A DNA stretch of 19,054 nt, from positions 1 through 19,054 of the forward strand of contig DAOVUU010000006.1 of assembly GCA_030632405.1 (NCBI GenBank), written 5' to 3'. This document shows, in pieces, positions 1 through 7,275 of the stretch (its first letter is position 1; each line of letters opens with the position of its first letter). Origin of the DNA: Desulfobulbaceae bacterium. GTDB taxonomy: Bacteria > Desulfobacterota > Desulfobulbia > Desulfobulbales > Desulfocapsaceae. The translations under genes and the position numbers were made by a program. Under the pieces are notes generated by a model. That model worked only from the letters and a program-made list of their open reading frames with translations, was not told the DNA's origin and did not search any database.

Positions 1-147
1 AATAGCGTGAGCCAGCATAGTCTTACCGGTCCCCGGTTCACCCTTTAGCAACAGAGGCATCTCAAGAGCCATAGATATATTCACAATTTTAGCCAGCTCC
101 TGATCAAGGACATATTTTACTGCACCGCTAAATTGATTTAGCTCCAT
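1..147 (-). CDS. MoxR-family AAA+ ATPase, N-terminal part (truncated by window edge)
   Basis: Only the first 49 codons are present; the gene continues beyond the left edge. The reading begins MELNQFSGAVKYVLDQELAK and reaches a Walker A P-loop, GEPGTGKT, at about residues 36-43, then MLAHAI. The stretch MPLLLKGEPGTGKT just before and through the P-loop is typical of MoxR-type AAA+ ATPases, which act as chaperone-like factors in maturation or metal insertion and are often paired with a von Willebrand factor A-domain protein. The ATG start is supported by an AGAAGGA ribosome-binding site seven bases upstream. Walker B, sensor and arginine-finger motifs lie outside the window, so the exact subfamily cannot be fixed. 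The gene points away from the Hdr/Met operon and could be co-transcribed with the small ORF upstream of it. Confidence 0.8.
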   Translation of the reverse strand, partial: MELNQFSGAVKYVLDQELAKIVNISMALEMPLLLKGEPGTGKTMLAHAI

Positions 148-203
148 TTTATTTCCTTCTTTTTCACAAATTTCATCAGTTCTGAAACAAATTTTACGTC
201 CTC

Positions 204-389
204 TTACCTACAAGCAGTGTCAACAGTTCCATCTCGAAAACTTACTTTAAGAACGTTCATACATAAGTACAAGAATCTGAAGTCTCCATAATATATGGCG
301 TAATGCCAATACTCTTCAAAAATTCTCGTACTTCCTCCAACTATTATTGATAAACAGTTTTCCGGTGATACTTTGCCAGAACATATCAC
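204..389 (-). CDS. Possible small protein of 61 residues, function unknown
   Basis: A short reading frame starts with GTG and has a near-ideal ribosome-binding site, AGGAGG, eight bases upstream; that site is the main reason to take it seriously. The product would contain four cysteines and an aromatic-rich middle (EEYWHYAIYYGDFRFLYLC). It has no signal peptide and no recognisable domain. It ends 56 bases before the MoxR-type gene on the same strand, so the two could form one transcript. I do not recognise the family. It may also be a chance ORF in an AT-rich divergent region that happens to follow a purine-rich stretch. Confidence 0.4.
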   Translation of the reverse strand: MICSGKVSPENCLSIIVGGSTRIFEEYWHYAIYYGDFRFLYLCMNVLKVSFRDGTVDTACR

Positions 390-740
390 AACGAAATCCT
401 CCTAACCCTCTTAAAATTAAATATTTATTGGACAAAGATAAAATTTTTTTCACAATTTCCATTATGACAGGAACATCCCGTATTTTTTACCCCCCTGCAT
501 AACGATTGACTTTTAATTTTCCTGATTGTAGATTCTTCGGATTAAGTGAATGGCTCCTCAGTATGAAGTAATTACGTCGCCGACAAGACACTTTGGATAA
601 ATAAATATTTCAACTGGTTACACTTTTCATCGGGAGTAGACTTTATTCATTCTACAAACCCACAATTGGATACTGCTGAACCAAGCAAAGGCAAATTTTT
701 CAACAGTATGAATTTGGATATAAACAGAGGAATAATACCA
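390..740. other. Divergent intergenic region, about 350 bases
   Basis: This AT-rich gap separates the leftward small ORF/MoxR unit from the rightward Hdr/Met operon. I see one plausible sigma-70 promoter (listed separately) and no convincing ORF, tRNA, terminator or long repeat. A reading frame in phase with the downstream Hdr gene is open from 666, but that part (LDTAEPSKGKFFNS and on) has no ribosome-binding site and looks like untranslated leader. Confidence 0.6.
506..534 (+). promoter_or_regulatory. Candidate sigma-70 promoter of the hdr/met operon
   Basis: TTGACT at 506-511 (five of six matches to the -35 consensus) is followed by an exact 17-base spacer and TAGATT at 529-534 (four of six matches to the -10). 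It points toward the operon that begins at 741 and would give a leader of about 200 bases. This is a consensus match only. Confidence 0.4.
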
Positions 741-2063
741 ATGCCAGAAAGTACTATTAAAATCAGAGGAAAGAAGAAAAATTCCTTTCTTGACAAAGTC
801 AAAGAGATTCTTCCTGATGAAGGCAACCTGAGCCTGTGTCTCACCTGTGGCGCCTGTGCTTCAGGCTGTCCGGCAACAGGACTTGAGGATATGGATCCCC
901 GTAAATTTCTACGCCAGTGTGCCATGGGATTGGACGAAGAAGCAGTCAAATCACCCTGGGTATGGATGTGTACCATGTGCCAGCGATGCATATACGTCTG
1001 CCCCATGAAAATTGACATCCCGCAGCTTATTTTCAATGCCCGGGCGGAATGGCCCCGTGAAGACCGTCCTAAAGGTATTAGAGACTCCTGTGATATGGCA
1101 CTGAGAAATGATTCCAACAGTGCTATGGGAACTGCACCCGATGATTTTATCTTTGTTGTTGAGGATGTGCTTGAAGAGTACAGAGAATCCCAACCTGAAT
1201 TCAAAGATATGGTTACTCCCATAGACAAACCGGAGGCCTTCTTTTTTATCAATCAGAACTCCCGTGAACCAGTCACCGAACCGGACGAAATGGTCCCTCT
1301 CTGGAAGATACTTCACCTGGCAGGAGTTGACTGGACCTACGGCAGTAAAGGTTGGGCTGCGGAAAACTACTGCCTTTTCCTTGCAGATGACGAATGCTGG
1401 GAAAAAGTGACACGGGTCTCGGCTAAACAGGCTGATGAACTTGGCTGTAAGGTTTTTCTCAATACCGAATGAGGACACATCACATACTCAGTCCGGGCCG
1501 GACTGAAAAAATTCGAAATTGAACACAAGTTTGAAGTTGCATCTATCTACACTTACTATGCAAAGTGGATCCGTGAGGGCAGGTTGAAGGTAAGTTCCGA
1601 ATGGAACAAAGATCGTAAAATAAAATTCACAATCCAGGATCCATGCCAGATAGTTCGAAAAGGCGAAGGTGACGTGGTAGCTGACGATCTCAGGTTCGTC
1701 ATCCAGTCTGTTGTTGGCAAGGAAAACGTCATTGAAATGACACCAAATAAGTCAAACAACTATTGCTGTGGCGGCGGTGGAGGATTCCTCCAATCCGGTT
1801 TTCCCGAGGAACGCAGGGAATACGGAAAAATCAAGTTTGATCAGATAATGGCCACCGGAGCTGATTACTGCATCACCGGCTGCCACAACTGCCATGCCCA
1901 GGTACATGACATCGGGCATCATTTTGAGGGTACATATGGTACGGTGCATGTGTGGACACTCATCTGTCTGTCACTGGGAATCCTCGGTCCCAATGAAAGA
2001 GCCTATCTTGGCGATGATTTGAAAGATGTAGACGTTTTTCACCCTGAAACATCCATGTTCTAG
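741..2063 (+). CDS. Selenocysteine-containing HdrC/HdrB (HdrD-like) fused Fe-S heterodisulfide reductase subunit
   Basis: Predicted product of 440 residues with UGA (1470-1472) read as Sec244. The N-terminal HdrC-like part has two [4Fe-4S] motifs, CLTCGACASGCP (Cys33-43) and CTMCQRCIYVCP (Cys77-87). The C-terminal HdrB-like part has a complete cysteine-rich CCG motif: Cys302, 39 residues, Cys342-Cys343, 37 residues, Cys381-X2-Cys384. Sec falls in LNTE-U-GH, where relatives carry Cys in an ECGH motif. The frame stays open on both sides of the TGA with no shift, and a hairpin follows it. ATG 741 is chosen because AGAGGA lies nine bases upstream; the frame is open from 666 but lacks a site there. 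As first gene of the operon it probably takes electrons from HdrA. The physiological disulfide or other acceptor is unknown. It resembles the fused HdrD-like proteins of sulfate reducers; an ordinary gene caller would split it into two ORFs. Confidence 0.85.
1470..1506 (+). promoter_or_regulatory. In-frame UGA (Sec) codon and candidate bacterial SECIS hairpin
   Basis: The TGA is followed after 16 bases by a perfect hairpin: CAGTCC (1489-1494), loop GGGCC (1495-1499), GGACTG (1500-1505), extended by a T1488-A1506 pair. The G-rich loop begins 22 bases after the UGA. Bacterial SECIS elements lie inside the coding region just 3' of UGA and present a short apical loop with G residues at about this distance for SelB. 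A strong 6-7 bp stem at this position fits well; SelB binding itself is inferred. Confidence 0.7.
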
Positions 2064-2129
2064 AAATGTATAACATATCCAGGGGAAAACTTTTAACTGG
2101 CATGTTCTGATTTGGAGGGACAAAAGCGT

Positions 2130-3002
2130 ATGAATTTTCAAAAAAAACTAGCTGCAAATGATTTTGTTTTACTGGCCGAAATGCACACCCCGAAGGGAAT
2201 CAATATCTCCAGACTTGTCAATGATGCCCGAAGGATTAAAGGGCGGGTTGATGCTGTAGTGGTCCCCGATATGGACAATGGCATAATGCGAATGAGTGCA
2301 CTTGCCGGATGTGTCCTGATGAAACAGGACGGACTGGAGACTATCATGCACATGTATTGCAGAGATAGGAACCGAATGGCACTCCAGGGGGACGCCCTCG
2401 CCGCTCATGTTCTTGGCTGTCATAATATTATCGTCGCCAACAGTGCAGATATGAGCCAAAGTGACCACAGTGATGCCAAACCAATTGACGATCTCGACGA
2501 GACCCAACTCATAACAACTCTTAAATCACTTGAAAAAGGGAAAGATATGAGTGGATTTGAGCTTGACGGGAGCCCTGATTTTACGATCGGATGCACCATT
2601 CCCGGTTTTGCAGATGCAGACTCAGCAGACAAAGAACTGGCCACAGCAAGAAAGAAAATTGATGCCGGTGCCAGTTTTGTGATTACTCCATCGGTCTTTG
2701 ACATTGAAGACAGTTCAGACTTTCTTGGCAAAGCATCTGAACTTGGAGTCCCCATCATTTCTACCGTCTTTCTTATTAAATCTCTGGCAATAGCACAGTA
2801 TATCAAGAACAGTGAACCAGAGGCAAATATTTCCGAAGACCTTATCCGTCGTATTCGTAAATCTTCAGACAGGGAACAGGAGGGCATCCAGATTGCCGGG
2901 GAAACTATTGCAGCCTTAAAAGACAGAACTCAAGGTGTCCTCATTCAAACATTAGGATGGGAACATAAGATTCCCGAAATTCTTGATGCAGCGGGACTCT
3001 GA
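2130..3002 (+). CDS. MetF-like methylene-tetrahydrofolate reductase paralogue (divergent copy)
   Basis: A 290-residue TIM-barrel protein of the MetF family. ATG 2130 is supported by GGAGGGA nine bases upstream; a TTG at 2112 lies before that site and is unlikely. The N-terminal strand FVLLAEMHTPKG keeps the Glu (Glu17) that aligns with the catalytic glutamate of MetF (SECGPPRG in the second copy). RDRNR and the GWEHKIPEIL end also align with that copy. Differences are notable: the flavin-side region LCLSGDHTKFGDHPMAMNV of the canonical copy is replaced here by IVANSADMSQSDHSDAKPI, and FIGAAANPFADPFE by TIGCTIPGFADAD. It lies between the selenoprotein and hdrA, so it may be a second reductase module, a structural subunit, or a related enzyme acting on another C1-pterin. 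MetF family membership is firm; the exact reaction is not. Confidence 0.75.
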   Translation: MNFQKKLAANDFVLLAEMHTPKGINISRLVNDARRIKGRVDAVVVPDMDNGIMRMSALAGCVLMKQDGLETIMHMYCRDRNRMALQGDALAAHVLGCHNIIVANSADMSQSDHSDAKPIDDLDETQLITTLKSLEKGKDMSGFELDGSPDFTIGCTIPGFADADSADKELATARKKIDAGASFVITPSVFDIEDSSDFLGKASELGVPIISTVFLIKSLAIAQYIKNSEPEANISEDLIRRIRKSSDREQEGIQIAGETIAALKDRTQGVLIQTLGWEHKIPEILDAAGL

Positions 3003-3093
3003 TTTACCGATAACTCTTTTGTCTAGACACTCTCTAAAGATTAATCGATTTTTTCGTTTAACCCTGCTCAATCAGTGACAGGAAAAGGTAACA

Positions 3094-6000
3094 ATGCAGA
3101 ATACAAATAGACCCCAAACTAATAATGACAAGGTTCTTGTCGTCGGTGGAGGCCTTGGTGGAATAAGGACGGCACTCGATCTGGCTGAGGCTGAAAAAAA
3201 TGTTGTTCTCGTTGACAATGATTACACAATCGGCGGGTTAATGACCCAGCTCGACAGAACTTTTCCAACCAATAACTGTGACCTCTGTACCCTTGCCCCT
3301 CACCTTTCAGAGAGTGGTCGCCAGGAATATATTGAATTGATGTCCATGACCAGTGTGCGGAGCATTACCGGTGAAAAGGGCAATTTCACTGTTTCTGTCA
3401 GAACAGAACCACGATATATAAACGAAGACAAATGTACCGCCTGTGGCGCCTGTCATGAACAGTTCCCTGAATGTGTACGATTCACACCCGGACTTGACCA
3501 CAGGGCACCTACGTGCATGCGTTACCCTCAGGCTATTCCCCAGGCTTATTCAATCGACCTTGATAAATGCGAGGATATCGAAGCGTTAGTCAATTGCTGC
3601 CCTGCCGGAGCGATTAACCCTGATGATATGGCTATAAATCGCGAGATCAAATGTGTTTCAGTTGTTCTCTCCCCGGGAGCCGATTTGTTTGACCCAAGCA
3701 AACTTGACTACCTTGGATATTCTACTCTTCCGGATGTGGTCACCAGCCTTGAATATGAGCGCATTCTTTCAGCCTCCGGCCCGACCAATGGAAAGCTCCT
3801 GCGGCCATCAAACGGCACACAGCCTAAAAAAGTTGCATGGATTCAATGCATTGGCTCCAGAGGTATACAGAAGGGAGCTGGTTCTTACTGTTCCAATGCC
3901 TGCTGCATGTTCGCTTTAAAGGAGGCGATTGTCACCAAGGAGCGTTTCCAGGAGGATATAGAAACTACAATTTTCTATATGGATATGAGAACCTTTGGCA
4001 AGGACTATGAGCTCTACCTCGAAAGAGCTAAGGATGATTACGGTGTCCGGTTTCTACGAAGTCGTCCCCACTCCATACTGCAGCAGCTGGGATCTGACGC
4101 ACTGACGATCACCTACACAAAAGACGACAGTACTGAACAGCATATTGAAGATTTTGACATGATAGTGCTCTCAACCGGCTTTAAAACCTCTGAGCAGAGT
4201 CGACAGCTCGCTCTAAACGCCGGGATTGAACTCAATGACAGTCATTTTCCAGTAACCGACGGTTTTAACCCTGTAGCAACCACAAAACCAGGTATCTATG
4301 TAGCGGGCACCTTCGAAAGCCCTAAAGATATCCCGGACACGATGGTCCAGGCCAGTGCTGCCGCCTGTATGGCCGGCAGTGATTTACCTGCCGGTAAAAA
4401 AACAGCCCGAAAAGAAAACAATATCACCACGGAAAGAGATGTCAGTGGTGAAGAACTAAAAGTGGGCGTGTTCATCTGTGACTGTGGAGATAATATTGGC
4501 GGAGTTATAGACGTCGATACACTGGCCAAACGCATACAGGACCTTGACAATGTTGCCATCGCAATATCTGAAGGCCATGGCTGCAGCCGTGTTTCGATGG
4601 AACATATTCGTAAGACTATAGAGGAAGAGAACCTTAACAGAGTGGTTATCGGGGCCTGTTCACCACGTACTCACCTGAGCAAATTCCAGGAGCTCATCCG
4701 AAAGGCCGGACTCAACAAATATCTTGTTGAAATTGCAAATATCAGGGATCAGGCTACGTGGGTTCATTCGAACCAGCCTGAAAATGCGACCAGTAAAGCA
4801 TATGATCTTATTAAAATGGCTATCGCATCCGTAACCAAAGCACAACCGCTGGTTGATCAGAGCCTGCCCATTAACAAGAATATCCTTGTTGTTGGTGGCG
4901 GTATCAGCGGAATGACATCTGCTTTAAGACTTGCCGATCAAGGCTTCCAGGTTTACCTGGCCGAGAAATCTGATACCCTCGGGGGTGTTGCAAAAAACAT
5001 ATTCAAAACGCTGGAGGGTGACAACGTCCAGACGTTCATTGCTGACCTGACCAATAAAGTGGAAAATCACGAATATATTCAGGTTATTACCAGGGCAATT
5101 ATTGTAGATCACTCCGGTATGCCTGGAATGTTTAAAACCGGCATGCAGGTTGGCCCGCAAATGTTCTACAGACAAATAGAGCATGGCGTCACAGTTCTGG
5201 CAACAGGTGCAATCCCTAATCCGACAAAGGAGTATGCACTCGAATCCTGTAATGCGGTCATGACTCAGCTGGAAACCCAGAAAGTCGTGAACCAGACTCC
5301 GGATATTGTCAAAAAATGGGATAACGTAGTCATGATCCAATGTGTCGGTTCAAGAATCCCTGACAATCCCAACTGTTCCAGAATATGCTGCCAGACGGCG
5401 ATTAAAAACTCACTTGCCATCCTTGAGATTAACCCTGACGCCCGTATCTTTGTTCTCTACCGAGATATGAGGACTTACGGTTTCCAGGAAGAGTATTACC
5501 AGAAGGCACGGGAGAAAGGCGTTATTTTCGTTCGATACAGTAAAGACAGTCCACCGTCAGTCAATCCGGCAGGCAACCAGGTTGAGGTAACTTTCACCGA
5601 TGTAATTCTTGGTCAAAAAGTGACTGTTACAGCCGATAACCTCTGTCTGAGTACAGGACTTGTTGCAGACAATGACTCTTCAGAGGAACTCGCAATGATC
5701 TTCAAACTGCCGCGTACTGCAGACGGGTACTTTCTTGAAGATCATGTCAAGCTGAGACCTGTAGACATGCCTGTTCCCGGATTCTTTGTTGCCGGTACAG
5801 CTCATTCACCAAAACTTATAAAAGAATCCATATCACAAGCCAACGCCGTTGCGGCCAGGGCGCAAACTATGCTCGCCAGGGATTCAATCAACCTCGGAGC
5901 TGCTGCTGCCAGGGTGGACAGTAAACTCTGCGCCTCATGTCTCATCTGTGTAAGGGCATGCCCGTTTGATGTTCCATTTATCAACGCCGACGGCTATTCA

Positions 6001-6138
6001 GAAATTGATCCTGCCAAGTGTCACGGTTGTGGAATGTGTGTGTCTGAATGTCCTGCAAAAGCAATACAGCTTATGCAGTTTGAAGATGATAAGATTCTCG
6101 CTCAATTGGAAGAAATTTTTGATAAGGTAAATGCATAA
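3094..6138 (+). CDS. hdrA: HdrA-type flavin/Fe-S electron-bifurcating subunit with two FAD modules
   Basis: Product of 1014 residues, well above the roughly 650 of methanogen HdrA. Module 1 begins with a dinucleotide-binding GGGLGG at residues 18-23, then FPTNNCDLC (Cys62, Cys65) and a ferredoxin-like Cys-rich insert from about 114 (CTACGAC). The middle, from about 450, carries the HdrA-type GVFICDCGDNIGG and GACSPRTHL segments. Module 2 has a second VVGGGISG at about 600-606. Two C-terminal [4Fe-4S] motifs follow, CASCLICVRACP (from Cys946) and CHGCGMCVSECP (from Cys976). HdrA is the flavin subunit that splits or merges electron pairs between a low-potential carrier (ferredoxin) and higher-potential partners. 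The start follows GGAAAAGG. Its stop overlaps the mvhD start by one base, implying coupled translation. The N-terminal module is a duplicate or QmoB-like extension; its exact role is inferred. Confidence 0.9.
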   Translation: MQNTNRPQTNNDKVLVVGGGLGGIRTALDLAEAEKNVVLVDNDYTIGGLMTQLDRTFPTNNCDLCTLAPHLSESGRQEYIELMSMTSVRSITGEKGNFTVSVRTEPRYINEDKCTACGACHEQFPECVRFTPGLDHRAPTCMRYPQAIPQAYSIDLDKCEDIEALVNCCPAGAINPDDMAINREIKCVSVVLSPGADLFDPSKLDYLGYSTLPDVVTSLEYERILSASGPTNGKLLRPSNGTQPKKVAWIQCIGSRGIQKGAGSYCSNACCMFALKEAIVTKERFQEDIETTIFYMDMRTFGKDYELYLERAKDDYGVRFLRSRPHSILQQLGSDALTITYTKDDSTEQHIEDFDMIVLSTGFKTSEQSRQLALNAGIELNDSHFPVTDGFNPVATTKPGIYVAGTFESPKDIPDTMVQASAAACMAGSDLPAGKKTARKENNITTERDVSGEELKVGVFICDCGDNIGGVIDVDTLAKRIQDLDNVAIAISEGHGCSRVSMEHIRKTIEEENLNRVVIGACSPRTHLSKFQELIRKAGLNKYLVEIANIRDQATWVHSNQPENATSKAYDLIKMAIASVTKAQPLVDQSLPINKNILVVGGGISGMTSALRLADQGFQVYLAEKSDTLGGVAKNIFKTLEGDNVQTFIADLTNKVENHEYIQVITRAIIVDHSGMPGMFKTGMQVGPQMFYRQIEHGVTVLATGAIPNPTKEYALESCNAVMTQLETQKVVNQTPDIVKKWDNVVMIQCVGSRIPDNPNCSRICCQTAIKNSLAILEINPDARIFVLYRDMRTYGFQEEYYQKAREKGVIFVRYSKDSPPSVNPAGNQVEVTFTDVILGQKVTVTADNLCLSTGLVADNDSSEELAMIFKLPRTADGYFLEDHVKLRPVDMPVPGFFVAGTAHSPKLIKESISQANAVAARAQTMLARDSINLGAAAARVDSKLCASCLICVRACPFDVPFINADGYSEIDPAKCHGCGMCVSECPAKAIQLMQFEDDKILAQLEEIFDKVNA

Positions 6139-6560
6139 TGAAAAAATTTGAACCGGTAATTGTAGCCTTTTGCTGCCACTACTGTGCATACACAGCTGCG
6201 GACATGGCCGGAAGCCAACGGCTTCCATATCCTGCTAATGTCAAAATCATCCGAGTCCCATGCTCTGGTAAAGTAGATGCACTGCATATTATCAAAGCAT
6301 TTGAAAATGGAGCAGATGGTGTTTACGTCGCTGGATGCCTTGAGGGAGACTGCCACTTTAAAAATGGTAATGAAAAGGCAGCTCGCAGGATTGATTATGT
6401 CAAAAAATACCTGGAAGAGATCGGTATTGAAAGTGAAAGACTTACAATGGTAACGATGTCTGCCGGAATGGGGTACCGTTTTGCCCAGACCGCAACAGAG
6501 ATAACCGAAAAAATCCGTAAGCTCGGTCCCAGTCCGATTAAAACCGCGATAACTCAATAA
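6138..6560 (+). CDS. mvhD: MvhD-type [2Fe-2S] electron-transfer subunit
   Basis: A 140-residue protein of the methyl-viologen-reducing hydrogenase delta (MvhD/FrhD) family, close to full family length. It has the family cysteines: FCCHYCAY (Cys12, Cys13, Cys16), VPCSGKVD (Cys42), and AGCLEGDCHF (Cys67, Cys72). MvhD normally links HdrA to an electron donor or acceptor module such as a hydrogenase or formate dehydrogenase. No such partner is encoded in the window, so here it more likely bridges HdrA to MetV/MetF or to an enzyme encoded elsewhere. The start ATG overlaps the hdrA stop (TAATG). Some relatives in this phylum carry selenocysteine at a conserved Cys; this copy uses only Cys. Confidence 0.9.
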   Translation: MKKFEPVIVAFCCHYCAYTAADMAGSQRLPYPANVKIIRVPCSGKVDALHIIKAFENGADGVYVAGCLEGDCHFKNGNEKAARRIDYVKKYLEEIGIESERLTMVTMSAGMGYRFAQTATEITEKIRKLGPSPIKTAITQ

Positions 6561-6606
6561 ACAGGAAACACCTGATGGTAAAAATATGAAAGGAGAATAA
6601 AACCCA

Positions 6607-7275
6607 ATGATTACTGCTGAACGAAAACCCTTAGAAGAACTCATTGACTATGTCAAACCATTTAAGCGTATTCTCCTGCTCGGTTGTAACGAGTGCGTGA
6701 CAGTCTGTGCTGCTGGTGGACGAAAAGAGGTGGGACTTCTCGCCTCCGGCCTGCAGATGGCCCTGTTGAAAAGTGGCAGCAATATAGAAATCAAACAACA
6801 TACACTGGAACGGCAGTGTGATCCGGAATACGTCGAAGAACTCGTTCCCATGATCGATGGTTCCGAGGCTATCTTGTCCATGGCCTGCGGTTGTGGCGTG
6901 CAGCAGCTTGCAACACGATTTAAGGACAAACCTGTTTTTCCGGCACTTAACACCCAATTCATGGGTGCCTCGGAACGTCAGGGAGTCTGGGCTGAGAGAT
7001 GTCAGGGTTGTGGCGACTGTGTACTTGGTATAACCGGGGGAATCTGTCCGATTGCGCGTTGTGCAAAACAGTTGATGAACGGTCCCTGTGGCGGTTCGAC
7101 AGGCGGAAAATGTGAAGTAAGCGAAGATGTAGATTGTGTCTGGCAATTGATATGGGACCGGCTCAAGTCCCTCGGCCAGGAAGATCGTTATGTAGATATC
7201 ATGCCTGCAAAAGATTGGAGATCCGGCGGTGGCAGCGGTCCAAGAAAGATTATCAGAGAGGATTTGGCAGAATGA
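6607..7275 (+). CDS. metV: MetV, Fe-S/zinc partner of methylene-tetrahydrofolate reductase
   Basis: A 222-residue protein of the MetV family, the Cys-rich partner that forms the MetVF heterodimer in acetogens such as Moorella. The N-terminal half has LLLGCNECVTVC (Cys27, Cys30, Cys34) and MACGCGVQQL. The C-terminal half has CQGCGDCVLGITGGICPIARC followed by NGPCGG, the signature of the MTHF-reductase C-terminal Cys-rich domain. It probably shuttles electrons between the Hdr/Mvh module and the flavin of MetF. AAGGAG precedes the start at a slightly long 11-base spacing. The stop overlaps the start of metF (ATGA), so the two are translationally coupled, as expected for partners made in equal amounts. 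Confidence 0.9.
   Translation: MITAERKPLEELIDYVKPFKRILLLGCNECVTVCAAGGRKEVGLLASGLQMALLKSGSNIEIKQHTLERQCDPEYVEELVPMIDGSEAILSMACGCGVQQLATRFKDKPVFPALNTQFMGASERQGVWAERCQGCGDCVLGITGGICPIARCAKQLMNGPCGGSTGGKCEVSEDVDCVWQLIWDRLKSLGQEDRYVDIMPAKDWRSGGGSGPRKIIREDLAE

Noticed and set aside
951..1478. Long minus-strand ORF of 175 codons
   Set aside because: It lies antisense within the selenoprotein gene, has no recognisable domain, and its composition is that of a frame shadow.
1470..2063. Pseudogene or sequencing-error reading of the Hdr gene at the TGA
   Set aside because: The same frame continues without any shift, the residues on both sides fit the family, all CCG cysteines are present, the stop falls at a conserved Cys position, and a SECIS-like hairpin follows.
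4924..5340. Minus-strand ORF of 138 codons inside hdrA
   Set aside because: It is the antisense shadow of a well-supported coding region, with no ribosome-binding site or domain.
6102..6644. Minus-strand ORF of 180 codons over mvhD
   Set aside because: It is opposite to mvhD and the start of metV, both of which have clear family motifs; nothing recognisable is encoded.
7134..7271. N-terminal extension of metF back into metV
   Set aside because: The extension overlaps the conserved end of MetV, has no family similarity, and an ATGA overlap start at 7272 fits the MetF N-terminus.
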